Source: an uncultured Oscillospiraceae bacterium
GTDB taxonomy: Bacteria > Bacillota_A > Clostridia > Oscillospirales > Oscillospiraceae
Reading direction: 5' to 3'
Assembly: GCA_900754605.1 (NCBI GenBank)
Contig: CAAEDK010000138.1
Span: 1 to 16,427 of the forward strand
Length of the DNA stretch: 16,427 bases
Part shown: piece after piece, positions 6,885 through 13,071 of the stretch
Layout: every line of letters begins with the position of its first letter
How positions within the stretch are numbered: position 1 is the stretch's first letter
Notes under the pieces: generated by a model
Told to the model about the DNA's origin: nothing
What the model saw: only the letters and a program-made list of their open reading frames with translations
The model's database searches: none
Made by a program: the position numbers and the translations under genes

Positions 6885-7358
6885 ATGGCGAAAGAATATA
6901 AACTGACTCTGGAACGGCTGAAGGAACTTCAGGATGAACTGACTTACCTCAAGACGGTCCGGGAGAAGGAGGTCGCTGAGCTGATCAAGGAGGCCAGATC
7001 CTTCGGTGATTTGAGCGAGAACAGCGAGTACGATGAGGCCAAGACCGAGCAGGGCAAGCTCTACTCCCGCATTGCCGAGGTGGAGGAGATCCTGGGCAAC
7101 TGTGTGGTGATTGAGGACAGCGACGACGGCGGCGAGTATGTCCGCATCGGCTCCACGGTCACCGTGCTGGACAAAGAGTTCGATGAGACTGAGGTGTACA
7201 AGATCGTGGGCTCCCAGGAGGCTGATCCTATGAACGGCGTGATCTCAGAGGATTCTCCCTTTGGAAAGGCGCTGATGGGCAAGAACGCCGGAGATGAGGT
7301 AACGGTTGATGCCCCAGCAGGCCCTGTGGAGTACAAAATCCTCAAGGTGGAACGCTGA
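6885..7358 (+). CDS. greA: Transcription elongation factor GreA
   Basis: 157 residues, the normal GreA length. It enters the RNA polymerase secondary channel and stimulates cleavage of backtracked RNA, rescuing stalled complexes. The N-terminal coiled coil (about 5-75) carries the tip motif [17 protein letters not shown] with the two acidic residues (Asp42, Glu45) that act at the polymerase active site. The C-terminal FKBP-like domain (about 82-157) contains [45 protein letters not shown] and a final YKILKVER. The start is ATG 6885, preceded by AAAGGTG and AAGG; an in-frame GTG at 6873 was rejected. It is transcribed from the consensus promoter at 6753-6781 and lies 68 bases before lysS, a gene pair often found together in Firmicutes. 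Confidence 0.97.
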   Translation: MAKEYKLTLERLKELQDELTYLKTVREKEVAELIKEARSFGDLSENSEYDEAKTEQGKLYSRIAEVEEILGNCVVIEDSDDGGEYVRIGSTVTVLDKEFDETEVYKIVGSQEADPMNGVISEDSPFGKALMGKNAGDEVTVDAPAGPVEYKILKVER

Positions 7359-7426
7359 ATCATCAGCAGAAACGATCAAAACCGGCCGTCGCCGGAAGAA
7401 CCGGAAGAAAGATAGGAGTGGAAGCA

Positions 7427-8929
7427 ATGGCCGATAAGAAGAATCAGGAGGTCCCCCAGGAGGAGAATTTGTCTCAGCTGCTTCAGATCCGACGGGATAA
7501 GCTGAAGGAACTCCAGGAGAGTGGGAATGACCCCTTCCAAATCACCCGTTATGAGGTGGACAACGATAGTGCCAACATCAAGGCAAATTTTGATGCTTTG
7601 GAGGGGCAGGCTGTGTCCGTGGCTGGACGGCTCATGTCCAAGCGGGGCATGGGAAAGGTATCCTTCTGCGATTTGCAGGACAAGTCCGGGCGCATCCAGC
7701 TGTATGCCCGTCGAGACGAGATGGATGAGGCGGAGTACGCCCGCTTCAAGAAGTTTGACATTGGCGACATCGTAGGCGTCAAGGGCGTAGTATTCCGCAC
7801 CCAGCGGGGCGAGATGTCCGTCCGGGTTGAGCAGGTGACTCTGCTGAGCAAGTCTCTGCTGCCTCTGCCGGAGAAGTTCCATGGCCTGACCAACACAGAG
7901 CTGCGCTACCGCCAGCGGTACGTGGATCTGATCGTCAATCCCGAGGTGAAGCGGAACTTTGTGATCCGCTCCCAGTTTATCAAGCATGTCCGGGAGTTTA
8001 TGGACAACCGGGGCTTTATGGAGGTGGAGACTCCCGTCCTTAATACCATCTCCGGCGGAGCTACTGCCCGCCCCTTCATCACACACCACAACACCCTGGA
8101 TATTGATATGTATATGCGTATCGCCACCGAGCTGCCCTTGAAGCGGCTCATCGTGGGCGGTATGGATCGAGTGTATGAGATCGGCCGCATTTTCCGCAAT
8201 GAGGGTATGGACCCCAAACACAACCCGGAGTTTACCACCATTGAGTTGTATCAGGCCTATGCCGATTTTAACGATATGATGGATCTGTTTGAGGATCTGC
8301 TTACCTCTGCTGCCCAGAAGCTGCTGGGTACCTATCAGCTGGAGTGGCAGGGCGAGAAGCTGGATCTGACCCCCGGATGGCCTCGCCTGCCCATGCATGA
8401 GGCAGTCAAGCAGTACTGCGGCATCGACTTTATGGCAATTACCTCTGACGAGGAGGCTGTGGCTGCGGCCAAGTCCATCGGTGTAGAGCTGCCTGAGACG
8501 GCGGAAAAGACCTGGGGCAACGCCCTGTATGAGTGCTTTGACCAAAAGGTAGAGGAGAAGCTGATTCAGCCCACCTTCATCACCATGCACCCGGTAGATG
8601 TGTCCCCATTGGCCAAGCGCTCCCCCAAGGATCCCCGCCTCACTGAGCGGTTTGAGCTGTTCATCTGTCACAGCGAGATGGGCAACGCCTTCTCTGAACT
8701 CAACGACCCCATCGATCAGAGAGAGCGCTTCCAGAAGCAGGTGGAGCTGCGTGACAAGGGCGATGACGAGGCCGGTATGATGGATGATGACTTTATCACC
8801 GCGTTGGAGTACGGCCTGCCCCCCACGGGTGGTCTGGGCATCGGTATCGACCGGTGTGTGATGATGCTGACCAATTCGGACAGCATCCGGGAGGTCATTC
8901 TTTTCCCCACGATGAAGCCCCTCGATTGA
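7427..8929 (+). CDS. lysS: Lysyl-tRNA synthetase, class II
   Basis: 500 residues, typical for class II LysRS, which charges tRNA-Lys with lysine in the cytoplasm. The anticodon-binding OB-fold spans about 62-150 ([23 protein letters not shown] and following). The catalytic core has motif 1 ([11 protein letters not shown], about 195-205), motif 2 ([29 protein letters not shown], about 252-280) and motif 3 ([32 protein letters not shown], about 463-494). All are intact. ATG 7427 has AGGAG (7414-7418) eight bases upstream. It is co-transcribed with greA. The first residues ([14 protein letters not shown]) form the usual variable N-terminal tail. The stop is followed at once by a terminator and then by the probable edge of a mobile element. 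Confidence 0.98.
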   Translation: MADKKNQEVPQEENLSQLLQIRRDKLKELQESGNDPFQITRYEVDNDSANIKANFDALEGQAVSVAGRLMSKRGMGKVSFCDLQDKSGRIQLYARRDEMDEAEYARFKKFDIGDIVGVKGVVFRTQRGEMSVRVEQVTLLSKSLLPLPEKFHGLTNTELRYRQRYVDLIVNPEVKRNFVIRSQFIKHVREFMDNRGFMEVETPVLNTISGGATARPFITHHNTLDIDMYMRIATELPLKRLIVGGMDRVYEIGRIFRNEGMDPKHNPEFTTIELYQAYADFNDMMDLFEDLLTSAAQKLLGTYQLEWQGEKLDLTPGWPRLPMHEAVKQYCGIDFMAITSDEEAVAAAKSIGVELPETAEKTWGNALYECFDQKVEEKLIQPTFITMHPVDVSPLAKRSPKDPRLTERFELFICHSEMGNAFSELNDPIDQRERFQKQVELRDKGDDEAGMMDDDFITALEYGLPPTGGLGIGIDRCVMMLTNSDSIREVILFPTMKPLD

Positions 8930-8931
8930 GA

Positions 8932-8964
8932 AACCCTTGCAGCGCAAGGGGTTGCAGGCTTTTT
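8932..8964 (+). terminator. Terminator after lysS, near a mobile-element junction
   Basis: AACCCTTGC-AGC-GCAAGGGGTT forms a 9-bp stem with one bulged G. A GCAGGC stretch and TTTTT (8960-8964) follow. The inverted repeat CCTTGC-AGC-GCAAGG could also be part of an integrase attachment site, because element-type DNA begins directly after it. Confidence 0.55.
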
Positions 8965-8982
8965 CAACACAAGGAAGGCCGG

Positions 8983-9048
8983 TTTTACCCCCGTTTTACC
9001 CCCATTGACTGAAAAGAGGGGGCGGTTTTACCCCCAGAATTTACCCCC
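8983..9048. repeat. Four TTTTACCCCC direct repeats (possible integrase arm sites)
   Basis: TTTTACCCCC occurs at 8983-8992, 8994-9003 and 9026-9035, and a 9-base version (TTTACCCCC) at 9040-9048. Starts are 11, 32 and 14 bases apart. The third copy is preceded by a G-rich stretch (GAGGGGGCGG, 9016-9025). The repeats lie at the presumed element edge and in no gene. Short direct repeats near an attachment core are typical of tyrosine-integrase arm sites, which is the proposed reading. Confidence 0.6.
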
Positions 9049-9076
9049 AAACTAATTGAAGAGAATGCCACATGAG

Positions 9077-9112
9077 AAATGCCCATGACGATTGAGTCAT
9101 GGGCATTTTTTT
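9077..9112. terminator. Bidirectional-type terminator between lysS side and zinc-ribbon gene
   Basis: A perfect 13-bp stem (AAATGCCCATGAC and GTCATGGGCATTT, arms 9077-9089 and 9096-9108) with a 6-base loop. The T-run on the plus strand (9106-9112) is good. On the minus strand the tail is weaker (ATTTCTC). It lies 55 bases beyond the stop of the minus-strand zinc-ribbon gene and probably ends that transcript, while also blocking readthrough from lysS. Confidence 0.8.
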
Positions 9113-9167
9113 AGGAATTGCGTATAAGTATTCAACATGAGCGACATCGCGGATATTAAAACTGCGC

Positions 9168-9326
9168 CTATGTTTCGTCCATCCATAGATTCTCGTTTGA
9201 GCGGTTTTCGAAATCTTCTTGTTCTGCCGGTGTTGCTGGACGGACCATAGTCTTCCCGCAATCAGGACAGGCCACCACATTTGTTTCAGAAAAGAGATAA
9301 TGGCAATTATCACACGCATAAATCAT
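9168..9326 (-). CDS. Zinc-ribbon miniprotein of mobile-element type
   Basis: 52 residues. It begins MIYACDNCHYLF and has two CxxC knuckles: C5-xx-C8 and C20-PD-C23 (ACPDCGKTMVRPA). The spacing is typical of a small zinc ribbon. The acidic tail is TPAEQEDFENRSNENLWMDET. Its ATG (9324-9326) has GAGG about ten bases upstream. A strong promoter for this strand sits directly ahead (9355-9383), and a terminator follows (9077-9112). It is thus a complete single-gene unit. Similar Cys-rich peptides are frequent in Firmicutes conjugative elements (from memory); the role is unknown, possibly nucleic-acid or protein binding. A longer open frame on the same strand (9041-9319) is out of phase with this one and lacks such motifs. 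Confidence 0.75.
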   Translation of the reverse strand: MIYACDNCHYLFSETNVVACPDCGKTMVRPATPAEQEDFENRSNENLWMDET

Positions 9327-9333
9327 CCATATC

Positions 9334-9380
9334 AAGCCTCGCTTTCGTGACTAAAGTATAGCACGGAGCGAGGCTTTTTT
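9334..9380 (+). terminator. Terminator-like hairpin directly before the 9409 gene
   Basis: A perfect 10-bp outer stem (AAGCCTCGCT at 9334-9343 and AGCGAGGCTT at 9367-9376) continues inward with four more pairs plus a G-U after one bulge. TTTTTT (9375-9380) follows. Only 13 bases separate the T-run from the ribosome site of the next gene, so no promoter fits between them. The same DNA carries the minus-strand promoter of the zinc-ribbon gene. Confidence 0.6.
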
Positions 9381-9383
9381 CAA
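9355..9383 (-). promoter_or_regulatory. Promoter of the zinc-ribbon gene (minus strand)
   Basis: Read on the minus strand: TTGAAA (9383-9378), a 17-base spacer, TATACT (9360-9355). The predicted transcription start near 9348 is about 22 bases before the ATG at 9326. Confidence 0.72.
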
Positions 9384-9408
9384 TTTAGACAGGAAGGAGG
9401 CCGGTGCG

Positions 9409-10500
9409 ATGAAATGCTTGCTCAAATATCAGTGGATCAAACTCCCCCGTAATCAACTACCGCCCGGAAAGGGCATCATGGGCATATGGGCTCGCCTGGC
9501 TTCCAGGGCCGCCTTCCGAAGTGGGAAGGCAACCTACTGCGGCTATATCAACGAAGTGACGGTTGGAACCTGGGCTGGCGGTATTGTAGGCCTTAAAAGC
9601 ATCATGGGGATGAAGCGGCGGCAGCAGGCTTTGGAGATGATGGACCGTCTCGCAGATCTTTCCTATATTGGGTACACACTGGATCCAAAATCGAAGAAAC
9701 TTACATACAAGATCACAGATTGGGTTGTAAGGTGCTCTGGAGAGCCCTGTACGGGCCATGAGGCCGTTTACGTGACAGAGGGGTATGGTTTCCTATGCCT
9801 GCCCAGAAACGTCACACAGCGCCTTGTAGAGCAAGGCTATTCATTTGATGAGTCAGACGCATGGCTGGACCTTTGGTGCCACACGGTATGGCAGGAGCCG
9901 AGCAATGTGTTCTCTCATATGGCGCCGTCAGTCCAATTTGGGCAGTACGGTGCGGTTTTGACCTTGGAGTTCCTTGGCAGGCGTTGGAGATGGGAAAAGA
10001 CGAAGGTCTGGCGCTTTTTCAGAAAACACGCGGATGCCTTCCCGCTGTATAAGCTGCCAGGTTCCTTTGGATGTCTGGTCTTCAATGCCGCTTATCCCAC
10101 CGGTGAAAGAATACCGCAGCCCGCCATGGATCAAATAGAACGTATTTTGAGTGAAATACGTATTTTGGGCAGAAATGCGCGCAACAAAACATCAAGCGAC
10201 CATGCCCAACTCTGCAAACTGGTTGCGTGGTATAGCCGTACCATTTTGCAGCAGGAGCAGACAAAAACTGGCCAAGCATCAGCGGTGGAGGGCCGTGTTG
10301 CACATTCGGACTGTAATAATACGCGTGCGTATTTTTCTCCGTGTAAGATTTTAGAGTATGTATGGGAGGACTGCCAAGGTGTCACTTCATGCATGGCGCG
10401 ATTTGAATTTTTCCACAGTGTTTTGCCTCGGGCCGGACCTGTGGATCAGGATAACGGAGGTATTGAACATGACAGATTTGAAGGCATCCCCTTGTGGTGA
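9409..10500 (+). CDS. Conserved ICE-type protein with probable winged-helix N-terminus
   Basis: 363 residues; AAGGAGG (9394-9400) sits eight bases before the ATG. I remember similar proteins (MKYLLKYQWVKLPR-like N-terminus, IVGLKSIxGxxxRxxAL, DWVVxCSGxxC, DAWLDLWCHTVW, LGRRWxWEKTKVWRFFxKH) as conserved hypotheticals of Clostridia conjugative elements, always next to an ArpU-like gene. The segment about 60-90 (SIMGMKRRQQALEMMDRLADLSYIGYTLD) and the segment about 195-215 (RRWRWEKTKVWRFFRKH) look like winged-helix or DNA-binding helices. A role in element control or replication is therefore plausible but unproven. The last about 45 residues are less regular. The final 32 bases overlap the next gene. 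Two palindromes (10154-10165, 10318-10333) lie within it. It has no promoter of its own directly upstream, only a terminator-like hairpin. Confidence 0.78.
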   Translation: MKCLLKYQWIKLPRNQLPPGKGIMGIWARLASRAAFRSGKATYCGYINEVTVGTWAGGIVGLKSIMGMKRRQQALEMMDRLADLSYIGYTLDPKSKKLTYKITDWVVRCSGEPCTGHEAVYVTEGYGFLCLPRNVTQRLVEQGYSFDESDAWLDLWCHTVWQEPSNVFSHMAPSVQFGQYGAVLTLEFLGRRWRWEKTKVWRFFRKHADAFPLYKLPGSFGCLVFNAAYPTGERIPQPAMDQIERILSEIRILGRNARNKTSSDHAQLCKLVAWYSRTILQQEQTKTGQASAVEGRVAHSDCNNTRAYFSPCKILEYVWEDCQGVTSCMARFEFFHSVLPRAGPVDQDNGGIEHDRFEGIPLW

Positions 10501-11095
10501 AATGTCAGATCAGGGACAAGGCCCTTCTCAAAAACTGCTGCGCGACCTTTTGGAACGCAGAGGGCTTATAGAAGACTCCAGCATCAGAAATGAGAAAGCG
10601 CGGGTAGCTGAAAAGGAACTGCGCCGGAATATGTACCACAACACGCAGGTTATGCTTAAAAACTATCGTGATATCGTTTGGGCGCTGGAATGCTTTCCCG
10701 GTGAGACTGCCCAGGAACTGGAACAGCCTTTGAAGGATGTGGATGCGCTTCTCAGTGCGGTAGACGCTCAGATTGCTATGGGAAATGCAAAACTGGAGCA
10801 CCGCCTGCTCAGCATCCGTAAGTCACGGCTGCTTCTGGACCGAATCAACGAAGCGCTGACGGTGCTACGCCATAAGCCTGGAAACGGAGAAATGCTGTAC
10901 AATATCATTTTCCAGACCTTTATAACGCCGGACAAGCCTAGTCACTCGGAAATTCTGTATCGATTGGATATCTCTGAACGTCACTACTACCGCCTGCGTC
11001 AGCAGGCAGTGAATATCCTCTCCATACGCCTGTGGACAGCTCCACAGGGGTGCCTAGACGCCTGGCTTGAGATCCTGACACTCTTGGAGGGCTGA
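10469..11095 (+). CDS. ArpU/sigma-70 region 4-like transcriptional regulator
   Basis: 208 residues from ATG 10469, preceded by CGGAGGT seven bases upstream; an in-frame start at 10358 was rejected because it has no ribosome site and lies deep in the previous gene. The protein is helical, with charged coiled-coil segments (about 30-135). It ends in a helix-turn-helix at about 158-190 (SHSEILYRLDISERHYYRLRQQAVNILSIRLW). That resembles the ArpU/RinA/sigma region 4 fold used by phage and ICE late-gene activators. It overlaps the upstream gene by 32 bases, so the two are co-translated. By position it may switch on the transfer genes that follow. The tandem repeats beginning at its stop codon (11096-11139) are a possible binding site. 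The exact family is from memory. Confidence 0.75.
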   Translation: MTDLKASPCGEMSDQGQGPSQKLLRDLLERRGLIEDSSIRNEKARVAEKELRRNMYHNTQVMLKNYRDIVWALECFPGETAQELEQPLKDVDALLSAVDAQIAMGNAKLEHRLLSIRKSRLLLDRINEALTVLRHKPGNGEMLYNIIFQTFITPDKPSHSEILYRLDISERHYYRLRQQAVNILSIRLWTAPQGCLDAWLEILTLLEG

Positions 11096-11139
11096 TGGCA
11101 GGAACGATGGCAGAAAAGTGGCGGAAAAATGGCAAGGTC
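11096..11139 (+). repeat. Imperfect 11-base tandem repeat (TGGCAGAAAAR)
   Basis: TGGC-RRRA units start at 11096, 11108, 11119 and 11130, a period of 12, 11 and 11 bases, i.e. about one helical turn. The array begins at the stop codon of the ArpU-like gene. It also lies in a possible 27-codon frame (ATG overlapping the TGA at 11093-11097, ending 11178), which may simply follow from the repeats. Confidence 0.5.
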
Positions 11140-11209
11140 GGTGCGGCTGACAGGAGGAGTACAAATGTGCTATCCTGATATCGTCCAAAACTGGACCTGA
11201 CGGCAAGAA

Positions 11210-11254
11210 GCCGCCTTGAAGCGATTTTACTGGTCGCTTTGAGGCGGCTGTTTT
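11210..11254 (+). terminator. Long terminator-like hairpin in the leader of the virB2-like gene
   Basis: A 15-bp stem (11210-11224 with 11234-11248, two G-U pairs), a 9-base loop, then TGTTTT. Only about 18 bases separate it from the ribosome site GAGGAGGT (11273-11280), so no promoter lies between. A smaller hairpin (GTCCA-AAAC-TGGAC, about 11183-11196) precedes it. The arrangement suggests attenuation or antitermination rather than the end of an operon. Confidence 0.6.
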
Positions 11255-11286
11255 GCTGTCAAAACAAAAAATGAGGAGGTACGCAA

Positions 11287-11676
11287 ATGGCGAACGACGA
11301 GAAGAAGCAAGACCTACGGAGTGGGGTCCACCGGCGTTTGGGGGATTGGCTCCATATGGCGATGATCGCCTGCTATATGGCTGTGCTGTTCGTACAGCCT
11401 GCTGCCGCGGCAGACGATGATATGTGGACGCGGTTTTCAGAGATTATAGCGAATGTTTACGGCGAACTGCTGGGAATCTCCACAATTGTTGCCGTCACGG
11501 CAGCTGCGGTAGCCTTGTTAGTACGCATGATTTCCCGCAATGAGCGAGCTGTAGCGGAGGCGACGAGTTGGTTAAAACGGATTGTAGTGACATGGATCGT
11601 GCTGAACACCCTGGGATTCATTGTTGCTTACCTGCAGCCGCTCATCGAAGGCGGCAAGTACACACCCCCCAAATGA
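11287..11676 (+). CDS. VirB2/TrbC-like conjugative pilin, 3' end altered by a transposon
   Basis: 129 residues. A signal sequence (about 21-42, ending QPAAAA before DDD) is followed by two hydrophobic helices (about 63-82, LLGISTIVAVTAAAVALLVR, and 98-117, RIVVTWIVLNTLGFIVAYLQ) joined by a short charged loop (MISRNERAVAEATSWLK). This is the layout of VirB2/TrbC pilin subunits of type IV secretion systems, and I recall near-identical proteins in Clostridia ICEs. GAGGAGGT lies six bases before ATG 11287. The stop codon TGA (11674-11676) is the first three bases of the inserted element at 11674-12045. Removing that element and one CCAAA copy restores a frame ending YTPPKP-stop, so the native protein is one residue longer and function is probably kept. 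Confidence 0.75.
   Translation: MANDEKKQDLRSGVHRRLGDWLHMAMIACYMAVLFVQPAAAADDDMWTRFSEIIANVYGELLGISTIVAVTAAAVALLVRMISRNERAVAEATSWLKRIVVTWIVLNTLGFIVAYLQPLIEGGKYTPPK
11669..11673. repeat. Left target-site duplication CCAAA
   Basis: CCAAA directly precedes the left end of the inserted element. The identical pentamer follows the right end at 12046-12050. A 5-bp duplication is characteristic of Tn7- and Tn5053-type transposition. Confidence 0.85.
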
Positions 11677-11729
11677 TAAGTGACAAAATTACTGTACAAT
11701 AGACAAAATTATGCTCCTCAAAATTCCAA

Positions 11730-11819
11730 GCTGCACGAACCACCGTGGATTCCATGATGCTGCGAATGGCACAAATCGCGTGGAATCATGGACTCGGCTT
11801 GCTGGTCATTGACGAGATA
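11730..11819 (+). pseudogene. Relic of a TnsC/TniB-type transposition ATPase
   Basis: The plus-strand reading AARTTVDSMMLRMAQIAWNH followed by GLGLLVIDEI contains the sensor helix and Walker B strand (LLVIDEI) of the AAA+ ATPases TnsC/TniB, which normally continue QHL or QNL. Here it changes abruptly to unrelated FCEKQSTVHRLL, so only about 30 codons remain and both flanks are deleted. There is no Walker A motif. IstB of IS21 is the main alternative, but the element's ends and 5-bp duplication favour the Tn7/Tn5053 group. Confidence 0.7.
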
Positions 11820-11827
11820 TTTTGTGA

Positions 11828-11859
11828 AAAGCAATCGACAGTGCATCGGTTGCTTTTTT
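11828..11859 (+). terminator. Terminator inside the miniature transposon
   Basis: An 11-bp stem (AAAGCAATCGA with TCGGTTGCTTT, one G-U pair), a 7-base loop, then TTTTTT (11854-11859). It faces the direction of the ICE operon. It therefore lies between the virB2-like gene and the downstream surface genes and could be polar on them. Confidence 0.75.
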
Positions 11860-12045
11860 ATGGAAAGGGGAATTTTTATGATTTATCATAGAAACTCAGT
11901 GTACAGTAATTTTGTAAGTTTACCACACGGACAGAAGAAGCACCCATCTTTACCAAGCCTCAGAAACAGGCGCAGTGTATATAAATTTTGTAATAAAGCC
12001 TGCATATTTGAGGCAATCAGTGTACCTATTTTTTGTCACTGAACA

Positions 12046-12050
12046 CCAAA
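12046..12050. repeat. Right target-site duplication CCAAA
   Basis: Identical to 11669-11673 and directly after the right end of the element. Joining the two flanks at a single CCAAA restores the virB2-like reading frame to CCG TGA. Confidence 0.85.
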
Positions 12051-12099
12051 CCGTGATCTCAAGTAGTGCTACATCAAAATGATTGAGGAGGACCTGTCA

Positions 12100-13071
12100 A
12101 TGAAGAAAAAAATCTTTTCCATCTCTGCATCACTCCTGCTTTTGACTATGTTGGTCATCCCTGCTGACGCAACCAATGTAGATGTTACAGATCCGGACGC
12201 TATGCTCCCGGTTGATATCATCCTTGACCAAGATAATCGGGAAATCAGGAAAGTGTACGATCTCTCCCCCAATACCGATCCGTCCACATTGCCTATGCAG
12301 CAGTTTGAAAGGGATGGCCTCCTCTATGAATGCACAGATGTGTTGCGTGAGGTCATCATCGGCAGCGAAACGCAGGTGATTACGCAGACGGAAACGGTGG
12401 AAAGCGACAAGAAAGATATGGAGACGATTTTATCGCTTCTGCCACAGGAAAAGGAAGTTACCACAGAAGAGGACTTTTCCGGGACTCTGCACCTGGATTT
12501 GGACAGTATCAAAACTGAGCCAGCCGGCTATGGAAGTTCTACCAAGCCGGTGACCGCTACGCGCACCTATCCAAACTTGGCAAGCCAAGATATCAACCAC
12601 CTGCCAAAGAGCATTACGGAGGGGGGCAGAACGCTCAATCTGCAAGATGTCCAATGGCAAACGGATAACACCTATAACGCCGACGACTATGAGATCGGCG
12701 ACCGCTTTACTGCGGTTTGTACCTATGGCGGCAGCAAAACAGTCAGCTATGTGACCGGCTATACCACAACGGCTGACTATACGGGCGAGGTTTACCGCAC
12801 TGGCGTCACGGTAATCCGTTATACGGTTATTTTCACAGGTACTCCGATTGAGCCGGTTTTATCAGAAGAAACGCAGGATGCTGGGGAAATAACAAGTTGG
12901 CTGATGGTGTTACTGCCGGCACTGGGTGCTCTCGGCATTGGCGCAGGCGGAGCATATTTCTTTATGAAGCGGAAGGAGCGAAAAATGTATGAAGAACTGG
13001 GTGAGAACAATGGCGCTGTTGCTGGGCATCACGGCGATGATGATGACGCCGGCACTAGCGGCGGATTATGA
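12100..13071 (+). CDS. Secreted, C-terminally membrane-anchored ICE surface protein
   Basis: 323 residues. A signal peptide (MKKKIFSISASLLLLTMLVIPADA) is followed by a long extracellular region rich in Thr, Asp and Tyr, with a beta-type segment (YEIGDRFTAVCTYGGSKTVSYVTGYTTTADYTGEVYRTGVTVIRYTVIF). A C-terminal membrane helix (about 265-288) is followed by the basic stop KRKERK and an acidic tail. There is no LPxTG motif. GAGGAGG (12085-12091) is eight bases before ATG 12100, which favours this start over the in-frame ATG at 12079. Similar proteins with a VDVTDPDAMLPVDII-like start sit next to a sortase in Clostridia ICEs (from memory); the function is unknown. The last 83 bases overlap the sortase gene. 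The transposon and its terminator now lie directly upstream. Confidence 0.78.
   Translation: MKKKIFSISASLLLLTMLVIPADATNVDVTDPDAMLPVDIILDQDNREIRKVYDLSPNTDPSTLPMQQFERDGLLYECTDVLREVIIGSETQVITQTETVESDKKDMETILSLLPQEKEVTTEEDFSGTLHLDLDSIKTEPAGYGSSTKPVTATRTYPNLASQDINHLPKSITEGGRTLNLQDVQWQTDNTYNADDYEIGDRFTAVCTYGGSKTVSYVTGYTTTADYTGEVYRTGVTVIRYTVIFTGTPIEPVLSEETQDAGEITSWLMVLLPALGALGIGAGGAYFFMKRKERKMYEELGENNGAVAGHHGDDDDAGTSGGL

Larger units (their letters stand above)
11674..12045 (+). mobile_element. 372-bp non-autonomous Tn7/Tn5053-like miniature transposon
   Basis: The left end TGATAAGTGACAAAA (11674-11688) and the right end, read inward as TGTTCAGTGACAAAA (12045-12031), match at 13 of 15 positions. 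The right end closes with ACA as in TGT...ACA transposons; the left begins TGA. Five related approximately 20-base sites lie inside: left 11682-11701 and 11702-11717; right, in the opposite orientation, 11898-11917, 11973-11992 and 12018-12037. Their consensus is roughly CAGTGTACNNTAATTTTGTM. A 5-bp CCAAA duplication flanks the element. The inside holds a TnsC/TniB relic (11730-11819) and a terminator (11828-11859), but no transposase, so it must have been moved in trans. The repeat layout is that of TnsB/TniA binding arrays. Confidence 0.85.

Noticed and set aside
7376..8947. 523-codon open frame on the minus strand
   Set aside because: Complete antisense of lysS; its low-complexity, Leu/His-rich product has no recognisable motif, while lysS is intact.
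8983..9048. Possible CRISPR array
   Set aside because: The repeats are only 10 bases with spacing of 1 to 22 bases, and there are no cas genes.
9041..9319. 92-codon minus-strand frame
   Set aside because: It overlaps the zinc-ribbon gene in another frame, reads through that gene's terminator and has no motif; the 9168-9326 frame has CxxC motifs, a ribosome site and a promoter.
11730..11819. IS21 IstB fragment as the source of the AAA+ relic
   Set aside because: The Walker B region alone could fit, but the 15-base ends, arrays of approximately 20-base sites and 5-bp duplication fit the Tn7/Tn5053 group better.
11788..12042. 84-codon plus-strand frame
   Set aside because: It lies wholly inside the miniature transposon, begins in the TnsC relic out of frame, and spans the terminator and the non-coding right-end repeats.
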